Shown one piece after another: positions 55,824 through 64,000 of a DNA stretch of 64,000 nucleotides; position 1 is the stretch's first letter; every line of letters begins with the position of its first letter. The notes beneath the pieces were generated by a model. The model was not told the origin of the DNA. It saw only the letters and a list, made by a program, of their open reading frames with translations, and did not search any database. The stretch lies in assembly GCA_022592445.1 (NCBI GenBank), contig JABYQR010000136.1, positions 45,434-109,433 of the forward strand, in the 5' to 3' direction. The position numbers and the translations under genes are program-made. The DNA is from Cytidiella melzeri (lineage: Eukaryota > Basidiomycota > Agaricomycetes > Polyporales > Irpicaceae).

Positions 55824-56575
55824 TGTTGTGGATGGCCCGACTAGCCCTTATTTTTTGCAATTTACCTCTTGTTTTTATCTGTAAAACTCCGGGCTGCAAC
55901 CCAGTTGCAACTTTCTCTGCATAAACTCCTTTGCACGTCTATTAAGCGCCCGTATCACGTGGCTTAGACGCTTCACACGGTCATGTTACTTGCTACTATG
56001 TCACACTGGCATGTGACTTAGCTTAAGTAAGACCACATGGCTACAAACACATGGCTCAGCCCATAGCTAGGGTTTGACGTCATAGATACCGTCCACATGG
56101 GCTCCTTATTGTTCTTTCCCTATTGTTCTCTTTATGAAAGGATCTTCTCACAGGTGTGGGAATGGAATACAATAGTTGGTCTCCTTTTAGATAGATTCTC
56201 TCACGAGTAGAGTTCTTGGCAAAGTCTAGACAATAGCTATTGTTCTCCTTTAGGTAGTTCTTTTGTTCTTTGTTCACACAGCTTCTTGCGAAGCCTGCCC
56301 TTAACATGGTCTGTGCGCAGGTCCCTGAAGTCTATATAAGCAGCTACATGTATGCTCCTAGCCCCCATCTCGACCTCTTGGTCTTTACTGGGCTAGGTAA
56401 GCAATCCCCTCTTGTACTACATAGCGAGTAGTATCAATGATAACTTGGTCTTTACTGGGCTAGATACTTGTATAAAGTCTGATAGCTGGTGAGAGCACTG
56501 TGCTACACGCCTGCCACCACCTCCTCGATCCACTTTGTGTCCCTGTCTGTCACGTCGAGCCCCGTCTCCGTGTCA
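55824..56575 (+). repeat. Solo LTR, copy 1
   Basis: About 750 bp, TG...CA, alike along its full length to 57804-58566. Contains a TATATAA box at about 56333 and several CTATTGTTCT motifs. Flanks CAAAG (left) and CACAG (right) look like a 5-bp target duplication with one change. No internal retroelement genes follow, so it is a solo LTR. Confidence 0.7.
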
Positions 56576-57454
56576 CACAGCTTCGGACGTCCCGGACGTC
56601 GACTTCTCCACCTGGGGCGCTGTCATTCTAGAAGGCCTGGCCTTTGGTGTTGCCTCCTGATGTCCGTTTGGAACACCCTCCGCACAATCCTTTCCCACCT
56701 CCTTCACTGAGATGTCACCAATCTTGCCAGACCATTTACCAGTCCTGCAAGCATAGCACGCCTTGCCCTTTGTCTTTGCATTCAACTCCCAGAAGCACTA
56801 AGACTTGGACTTGATGCACATTTTGCATCTCACGTCTGACGTGCTCCAGTGGACCTCTACGACGGTCCCTCCGCAAGTAACCCTTGTCATCTTCGTATCG
56901 ACTTGGGGCCTCTTTTTTTGGGGGTCTGCTCCGCGTCCTCCTTGTCCTCATTGCCATCCTCGTCCAAGTCCGAGTCCTCCTCATTTTTGTCTGTAGGGAC
57001 ATACTGTGATGTTGCAGGACTTGAAGTCCTGCTATGCCAAATTGTGCCCGCAACAAACTGCAAAGATGTTGCCGGCGCAGCCGCTGCAATTCTTGCCGCA
57101 ATCCCCACGGTTGCCAACTCTGCAATCTCCTTGCGCCGCATCTCCGCAGCCCTCTTCTCCAACATCAACCGCTTACCCTCAGCAGCCACCTTTTTCCTTG
57201 TCTCCTCAGCCTCAAGTCTCACCTTCTCCTGCACCGCAGCAACCAAATCCGCCGTCCTTCGGTGTTCCTCCTCAGCTGCTGCCTCCACCCTCAACTCCTC
57301 CTCCTCCTGCTCCATCCTCACCAACTCTGCCTTTCTCTCGGTGATCTCTCACTGCCTTTGCGCAAAGCAATCAGCGGTGGTCTCTAAAAAGGAGATTTTG
57401 AAGTCAGCCTATCTTCATCAAGGAGCAGGAACACTTACCATTAGGGGTAGACAT
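56573..57454 (-). pseudogene. Coiled-coil TE-type gene with Cys cluster, stop-bearing
   Basis: Starts at ATG 57454 (MSTPN), spliced (GTAAGT..TTTTAG) to TTADCFAQRQ, then an in-frame TGA, then a long charged coiled coil (57324-56980: RMEQEEEELRVEAAAEEEHR) with acidic tail (DEDGNEDKEDAEQ). Another frame then gives a Cys-rich piece (RCKMCIK, CYACRTGKW) and a Ser/Thr tail to 56573. Such coiled-coil plus Cys-cluster genes are common near Agaricomycete retroelements. Function unknown. The stop and frame change suggest a pseudogene. Confidence 0.5.
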
Positions 57455-57803
57455 GCTGTTGATAAATACTTGTTGGTGGTGGTTGAGAGGAAACAGTTGA
57501 AGTCCAACACTCGCGCACTCACAGGACTTTATACAAAAAATCCAGATCTCTGATGCGGATACAATAGAATCATTGCCCTCATGGGTTTGGGCCTTAAGGG
57601 GGAGGTACTGTTATGATCCAATCCAACCACCTGACTTCACGTGACCTCCACACCTGAACACCACACTGCATGTCTGCACCGACGTCATCATGACCCTTAT
57701 CCGTTTCCTTTACATCATGCTGTTTTACAGTTCAGTCATTCATGACCAGTTCCTTATCTCTCTGCATGAGCGTGCAATTCCTTTTGTTCTGTTTTAGTCT
57801 ACT

Positions 57804-58566
57804 TGTTGTGGATGGCCTGACTAGCCCTTATTTTTTGCATTTTACCTCTCGTTTTTAGCTTGAAACCAGCTTGAAACCTGGTTGCAACCTAGCTTGCAAC
57901 CCTCTCTGCACAAACCCCTTGCACGTCTGTTAAGCGCCCGTATCACGTGGCTTAGACACTCTACATGGTCATGTTACTTGCTGCTACATCACACTGGCAT
58001 GTGACTCAGCTTATGTAAGACCACATGGCTACAACCACATGGCTCAGCCCATAGCTAGGGTTTGACATCATGGATAGCACTCATATGGACTCCTATTGTT
58101 CTTTCGCTATTGTTCTCTTTATGGAAGAATTTCTCACAGGGTGGGGATGGAATACAATAACTGGTCTCCTTTTAGATAGATTCTCTCATGAGTAGAGGTC
58201 TTGGCAGAGTCCAGACAATAGCTATTGTTCTCCTTTAGGTAGTTCTATTGTTCTTCATTCACACGGCTTCTTGCAAAGCCTGCCCTTAACATGGTCTGTG
58301 CACAGGTCCCTGAAGTCTATATAAGATGCTGCATGTATGCTCCCAGCCCCCCATCTCGACCTCTTGGTCTTTACTGGGCTAGGTAAGCCACACCCTCCTG
58401 TACTATATAGCTGGTAGTACAAATACTAACTTGGTCTTTACTGAGCTAGACATCTGTACAAGATTTATAGCTGGTGAGAGTATTGTGCTTCACGCCTACC
58501 ACCACCACTTCGTTGTCATCCACTTCGTGTCCCTGTCTGTTGCGTTGAACCCCTGTCTCCACGTCA
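57804..58566 (+). repeat. Solo LTR, copy 2
   Basis: About 763 bp, TG...CA, flanked on both sides by the exact 5-bp duplication CTACT (57799-57803 and 58567-58571). Internal TATATAA near 58319 and repeated CTATTGTTCT motifs. No internal domain, so recombination between the two LTRs of one element left a single LTR. Confidence 0.85.
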
Positions 58567-58990
58567 CTACTCTTATCAGACTTCAAATCATTGTAGCATA
58601 TATACAAGACCGAACTGTAGTAGAATAGTAATTCAAATATCAAATAAGATTCCCCTTCTTACTCTCTCTTTGTCTGCATTTGACTTCACTAGCTTAAGTT
58701 GTCTTACTTGTTGTTGTCCAACATCCCCTCGCTGTGTCCGGTGATCCGTTCGCCACACCTCTGCAGGTCTGCAATTCAATGGAGCCTTGCTCTTGAACCC
58801 TTGATCCTGATAAGTACAAATACGAGTCCCAAGAATCTTGAGCGGCGCAACTTACGTAGTTGAAGCCAAGACTTCTTTTGATTCCCTCATCTGCTCTGCC
58901 ACTGCCACATCCCCGCAAACGCCGCAGCTGTGTCTCCCCTCTTTAGGTTTGTGTTCTTAACAGCAACTTCCAAAACCACCTTCTTTATCA
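58567..58990. other. Spacer before the Copia remnant
   Basis: No gene resolved; the end approaches the Copia integrase coding region. Confidence 0.3.
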
Positions 58991-61545
58991 CGAGCCAAGG
59001 AGCCACTGGAACTGGTTCACTCGGACTTAGTTAAATTTCCTTTGCTTTTGATTGATGGTTATCAGTACGCCATGACTCTTTTCAACAATGCTACTGGTAT
59101 GGGGGAACAATCTTACCTCAAGTACAGAAACCACACATTATCTGAGTTTAAGAGATGGAAAACATGGGCAGAAAACCAGACTGGTCAAAAGATGAAAAAG
59201 TTTCACAGTGATAGAGGGAAAGAGTTCTTGAATGACAAGTTAACTAAATTCCTGCATCAATATGGTATAGAAGGTCAGACATCCACGCCTTGTTCACATC
59301 AGCAGCAGAATGGTAGAGCAGAACGGTGGCAGCAGACAATTGTTTATAAAGCAGAAGCCATGTGTCACCACACTGGTCTTTCTGATGGCTTTGGAAGTTG
59401 TCATGTGAGGCTGCTGTATACATTTATAATCACTTAACAAGTCAGTGTCTTGATAGGCCCACACCTACTGAGAAATCTTTAGGTGAAAAACCTGATATTT
59501 CTTGCCTTCGTGTATTTGGATGTTGCGCATATGTTTTTATACAGAAGGAACATCGTCAGAACAAGCTGTCTGCCAAGGCAGCTTCTATGATATTGGTTGG
59601 ATATGAGCCTGGTCTTAAGGGTTACCGGTTCTGGGATAAACAACGGATAGTCTTAGCAACTGACGTAAAATTTGACAAGAATACTTTCCCATAGTGTACT
59701 GATCTGATACTTCTCTTTCCAGACAACCCCAATCTGACAATAATTCACAACCTCTATATGATATCGAGCTACCTTTTGTTGATGATGCTGGTCACAATGA
59801 GCTTGATGATAGAGATGATAATCATCCAAGACAACAAGAACCACAGAATTCTCTTCAGCAGCCTGTACCTTAGCCGAGAGTACTCAGTTTAATACCTGTG
59901 GCACACTAGTCAGTAGACCGCAGAAAGCACTGCCTCAGCCTTCACATTCACACACACATCAGCCAGTTTAGCAGCCACCACTGTCTTGACAGAAGGGATC
60001 AACTGCTGGAAAGAATCCTTTGCTTGGCTTTGATCCAGTCGATGAAGTGAAGTGTATTGAACAGGCAGTTGCACGTGATAAGGGTATTAGAAAGCAACAA
60101 AAGGAGAAAATGGCTAGGTGGAGAGATTCAACAAAGTCATCAGTACGTGGACCTATAAGACGTACAGCATCTAATTCAGTACCTGGTCCTTCTAAATTAC
60201 CTTTGACACCGGAGGAATCAAACATTGATCTTCCATCTGATCTACTGAGTCAAAGTCAATGATAAGCAAGCAAACAGGCACTGAGGCCGGATACTAGCAG
60301 TGCAAATGACAGAGAGGTCAAGATGCAGAGCTAGGGAGAGTAAGGTCTACTATATGTAATGTGTCTGGATGGTCTGTGTGCAAGTTCCCACATTAGGGAC
60401 TGCAGAACCTGTGGGGCTGGAGTAACAATAGAACAATAACAGACCAGGGTAAAGATCCGGGACCAGGGTATGTAGAACAATAGAACAATAGAAAGAGAAC
60501 AATAGAACAATAGAAACTGGGGGTATTCCTGGGGAATTCCTAACAATAGAAGGAGAACAATAGAACAATAGCCTAGGTTGATCTGGAACCACTCCAGGTT
60601 GATTCTAGGGTTTGGGTCTGGACTATTGATAAAAAGGCAGGATGTCACGTGTCCCGGGTTAGGGTTAGGTCCAGTAACAATCCTAGCCAGACAATAAGCG
60701 CTCCAGATAAGTGCCTGATACTGCAAACTTGTGACTGTGATGGAAAAATCCTGTCTCTGTTGGACTATCCATGTCAGTTATGAAGACAATTGCTATTGGT
60801 TGATTATTAAAGTGACACCACTAGGGCATAGGGCATGCTTAGTAAGGTAGATTACTTTGCTTACTCATGTAGGTATTAGGGGTCTTAGGGTAGTACCTGG
60901 GGTCCTCTCCTTCATGTATATATCTAGAGGCACTCCTGAGAGCATATCCCCTCAGTCTTATCCACTCTGTTGAACCAGGACTACTCAGTACTTTGCTCAC
61001 CACACCTCTGACACTCTATCTTACACCACCTCCCCAAGTTTACCAACTTATCTGGGGAGTAGTAACCTTAATTTTCACACGGAATTAGAAGTTTGTAAAG
61101 CAGATACCAACTATACAGCGGAACATGAGCTTAGGGGTTTGAATCAAGCTTTGATAGGTACATGTATATATGTTATGATTGGCACTCGTCCTGACATTTC
61201 ATATGCTGTCATATGTCTTTCTCAGTATATGTAGAATCCCACTCAGATCCATATGAACACTGCAAAGTACATACTTTGTTACTCACTTGGTACTCAGTCA
61301 TACACTATCAATTATGATGGACGCAGCCAATCTAAACTAGTTGGGTACTCAGATGCAGACTGGGCTGAGAACAAAGACAATAGACATTCCACTTCTGGCT
61401 TTGCATTCCTTCTGGCCAAAGGCGCAGTGTCATGGGTCTTGGGGAACCAAAAGACTGTTGACTCTCTTCAATGGAAGCAGAGTAGATCACATTATGCGAC
61501 ACAGCAAGGCAGTGTGCTTGGATACGTACTATGCTTACCGAATTG
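58991..61545 (+). pseudogene. Ty1/Copia retrotransposon, reverse transcriptase deleted
   Basis: From about 58991 the frame reads EPLELVHSDLVKFP and then the integrase core: KFHSDRGKEFLNDKL (catalytic Asp in HSDRG), QTSTPCSHQQQNGRAER (catalytic Glu in NGRAER). After a frame slip near 59393 it gives CLRVFGCCAYVFIQKEHR and GYRFWDKQRIVLATDVKF. A linker (LGFDPVDEVKCIEQAV) follows at 60020-60262. The reverse transcriptase is missing; in its place is 60300-61080, unlike Copia. The tail returns at 61140: LIGTCIYVMIGTRPDISYAV, then RNase H motif YSDADWAENKDNRHSTSG with frame slips near 61470. It is a dead, internally replaced copy. Confidence 0.8.
60430..60575 (+). repeat. AACAATAG motif cluster
   Basis: About eight copies of AACAATAG within 145 bp, several as GAACAATAGAACAATAG doublets, inside the segment that replaced the Copia reverse transcriptase. 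The reverse complement (CTATTGTT) also recurs in the solo LTRs. Confidence 0.75.
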
Positions 61546-62027
61546 AACATGTGTCACGAGCATGCATACTTTTTCTTTTCTTTTCCTTTTATTTTCCTTA
61601 TCTTATCTTATCAATGATACATGGCTACTGCATGTGATCAAAGTACATGTGACAGACTGGTCACATGATCATAGAAGGTGCTGGAACATTGTGGAACATT
61701 GTAGAACATCGCACCATAGCACACCATATGTTCCCACGGCAGTGTTAGGAGTACAGACCCGGTACCAGGGATCCTTGTCTGAGATGTATATAAACCCACC
61801 CTGTAGCTCCCTAAAGACCTCAGATTCTACCTCCTGGTCTTTAGGTGATGTTCACCTTGTACTAGTTTCATCACTGTACTAATATATCCTGGTCTTTAGC
61901 TCATTGTTAGCTGCTCCCTCGTCGTTGTCTCTCCATCATCATCATCATTTTCCTTGTCGTCATCGTCCACGCGAGTCCGCTCGTTGTTCCTCCATCCCCG
62001 TCGTCACTTCCTCGCTCTTCATAGAGT
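61546..62027 (+). other. Probable LTR 3' part and leader of the Gypsy element
   Basis: Contains a GTATATAAACCC box near 61785 and two CTGGTCTTTA motifs, alike in style to LTR promoters. Exact LTR limits and primer-binding site were not resolved. Confidence 0.35.
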
Positions 62028-63211
62028 TTGGTTGTGTTCCTGACATTAGGTAGAATCTCCGTACGCTCGCCTGGACGTCGTGCAACCGCACATTTTCCTT
62101 TCTCCAAAGTGTTTAAAAGTTTAGTCCCCCCGGTTTACCAGTACGTTGTATTGGCCCGGACCCTTGATCTTCATTCTCACGTCGTGGTTGTAGTGCCGAA
62201 AGACGTACGCATCCGTCATAAAGTACCCGAGTCTTTCTTCGAGGCTCGACAAGAACTGCGCAAACAAGGTCGTCCCCATCTCTACACAGAGAAGGACCTT
62301 GAAGCCATCGTCTCGTACGTCTCACGCCGTCCTCACTACCATCCTCTCGGTACTAGACTCCCCCACTTCGACCACGAAAAGTTTGCTCGTGACAACGAGT
62401 CTATCAAGGAACGCACACGCACCGAACGTACGCAAACTCTCGCCGACCGTATTGAGAAATCGTCTCTCAAGGATCGCATCTCCCGGGCACCCGCACCACC
62501 TCGACCAGACGCGCAGAAACCGGTGACACTCGACTTCCATAAGTTTTCTATCAAGGATCAAGTCGGCATTCTCAAGCCGAAGATCGAGGCCACCACCAGA
62601 CGCCTCAAGATCCTGATCGAGCTTACCCGTGACCGCAACGATTCACAGGTCAAGTCAGTCCTGCTACTCAACGACAAGCTTCTGTACCTCACAGAGCATA
62701 CAGAGGAAGTACTCTCCACGCGCACGCCTGCCCAGCTCAAAGCACTGAACTGGGGTTTGCAGTCAGTAGGGCAGATCAACTTCACGCAATTACGCAAGAG
62801 GTTGACAGAGGTCACGAGTCGAGTTGCATTTGTAGCAGACAGAGGATATTTTGAGAAACTCCCTTTGTAGTAGATAGCAATCATTGAGTGCGATAATCAT
62901 TTCCACGTCTTTGATCCCGACGATCTTCAGGATTGTCACGATAACGAAGAGGACCACGCATATATTGAAATCTGCGAACAACAGCCGTGTCCGAACCAAA
63001 ATCAAAAGTTTGTAGTATCCCGTCATTTCAGAGAAGGACAACGATACTCTGGATACGTAGCTTGCGATAACAGTCAAATACCGTTGATTGTCGGAGTTCC
63101 TGAAGAAGTCGAAGTCAATACCAGTTTAGTTGTACCGGAAAACCCACCGGCTCCACCAGACGTTACCCCCATTATTCCTGATCCCATCACTACCCCTGAA
63201 ACCGTTTCCAC
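62028..63211 (+). other. Long Met-free leader frame of a Gypsy element, with TAG TAG
   Basis: One reading frame runs from 62028 to the gag start with no Met codon. It is interrupted only by two adjacent TAG codons (62868-62873). It encodes a basic, Arg/Lys-rich, helical product (LADRIEKSSLKDRISRAP, IEATTRRLKILIELTRD) up to the stops, and an acidic, Cys/His-dotted stretch after them (FDPDDLQDCHDNEEDHAYIE). Because it lacks an AUG, it would need an upstream spliced start or a non-AUG start. I recognise no family. Confidence 0.5.
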
Positions 63212-64000
63212 CACAATGACAACACCCGCGGTTGATCCTGCCCTGGTTGCAGCCATTGTAGCTGCAGTCGTGCAAGCAATGCCCAGACCGCAGGTTACGG
63301 TCAACAACAATGATTCCAAGCCCAATAGATACAAGGGCGAAAATGGTCGTGACCTGGAACATTTTCTGTCCCAGTGTGAGGCTTACTGGGTGACTGCCAG
63401 TATCACGGACGAGAAAACCAAGGTCCTGACGGCCATCTACCGTCTGTCGGAGAAAGCTGCCCAATGGGCAATACCAGTCACAGATCACATGGCTGACCAC
63501 AACGGTGATTTGCCGGCCAATCTTGACACGTGGGCTAAGTTCAAAACCGAACTCAAAAAGTACTTCGGCGATGCAACGCCCGAGGATACTGCCATTCGTG
63601 AACTGGAGAAGCTCTGTGGAGCTGAAAAAAGGAAAAGAACGCGCGGGATGTCGGTACATACGTCACTGACTTCCAGTCATACGTGGGTCACATCAACGGG
63701 TTGAGCGACAAAGACAAGGAGATCCGGTTCATAAAGGGTCTCCCTGAATACATCTACGGGCGGCTGGCAACGGCCGAAGCACCTCCAGCCAATTACCAAG
63801 GCTGGATTGATAGGTCCCTGAAAATGGCAGCCGCATACGCCCGCATCAGGGAGACGACGGAAAAGAAAACTCCGTCTGTTCCCCCGTCAACTACGTCGAG
63901 ACCCACCCAGTCTCAGCCCAGGTTTACTCCGGTTCCCCGTCCTTCCAACGGTCCGGTTCCCATGGAGGTCGATGCCTCCAAAATGCAACAAGGTCGGCGG
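63212..64000 (+). pseudogene. Ty3/Gypsy gag, partial and frameshifted, cut by the window edge
   Basis: The likely gag start is the Met in MTTPAVDPALVAAIVAAV. The capsid region follows: PNRYKGENGRDLEHFLSQCE, KVLTAIYRLSEKAAQWA, WAKFKTELKKYFGDATPED, all typical of retrotransposon gag. At the A6 run 63627-63632 the frame slips; the sensible continuation is in another frame (DVGTYVTDFQSYVGHINGLS, KEIRFIKGLPEYIYGRLATA). The window ends before the zinc knuckle and pol. Confidence 0.78.

Noticed and set aside
55824..58566. Reading the two LTRs as the ends of one full retrotransposon
   Set aside because: The right LTR has its own CTACT duplication on both sides, the left has a near-matching pair of its own, and the DNA between holds no gag-pol.
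1..64000. CRISPR arrays, bacterial operons, rRNA genes
   Set aside because: Spliced eukaryotic genes dominate; no regularly spaced repeat array or rRNA sequence was seen.

Overview
The window reads as nuclear DNA of a filamentous basidiomycete, most likely an Agaricomycete. Genes carry many short introns (about 50-70 nt, GT..AG), spacing is tight, and the mobile elements (a Plavaka-type CACTA-like transposon, a Tnp2/EnSpm-type transposon, Copia and Gypsy retroelements, solo LTRs) are the mix usual in that class. I cannot name the species. Gene calls come from reading the sequence and recalling protein families; no database search was run.

Three blocks look like ordinary chromosome. (1) 241-1428: a MIM1/TOM13 mitochondrial outer-membrane protein gene. 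(2) 11550-41522: a DENND6/AFI1-type DENN protein, a tandem pair of short-chain dehydrogenases, an F-box protein, a disordered Ser-rich protein, a cytochrome b5/acyl-CoA dehydrogenase fusion, a CPSF6-like RRM protein, an SPT2 chromatin protein, an MFS transporter, two unrecognised proteins, a full single-chain urease and a small Pro-rich protein. (3) Around 53.2-53.5 kb: a short predicted secreted protein.

The rest is accessory. At 1657-11506 an IS630/Tc1/mariner-type transposon with 27-bp perfect terminal inverted repeats and TA target duplications is cut in two by a roughly 7-kb Plavaka-type element. That inner element carries its own transposase, which has lost the segment expected to hold the first catalytic Asp, and a divergent nine-exon gene that reads through every splice junction. 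At 16042-16740 a 0.7-kb MITE with TA target duplications separates the two SDR copies, each of which has a different lesion. At 42.5-46.2 kb lies a broken Tnp2 transposase. At 46.6-50.9 kb an amino-acid permease gene is broken by a frameshift, by a 1,835-bp TG...CA insertion with a 4-bp duplication and its own TATA box and Cys-rich ORF, and apparently by a Ser/Thr-rich segment that brings a near copy of one of the permease's introns. From 51.4 kb to the right edge the DNA is retroelement territory: a TE-type accessory gene, solo LTRs (one with a perfect 5-bp target duplication), a gutted Copia element, and the 5' part of a Gypsy element whose leader reading frame is very long, has no Met codon and meets two adjacent in-frame TAG codons.

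Functionally, the host genes cover mitochondrial protein insertion, membrane traffic, lipid oxidation, mRNA 3' processing, chromatin, transport and urea hydrolysis. They show no shared pathway and no sign of a biosynthetic cluster. The interest lies in the layered mobile elements and in how they broke neighbouring genes.
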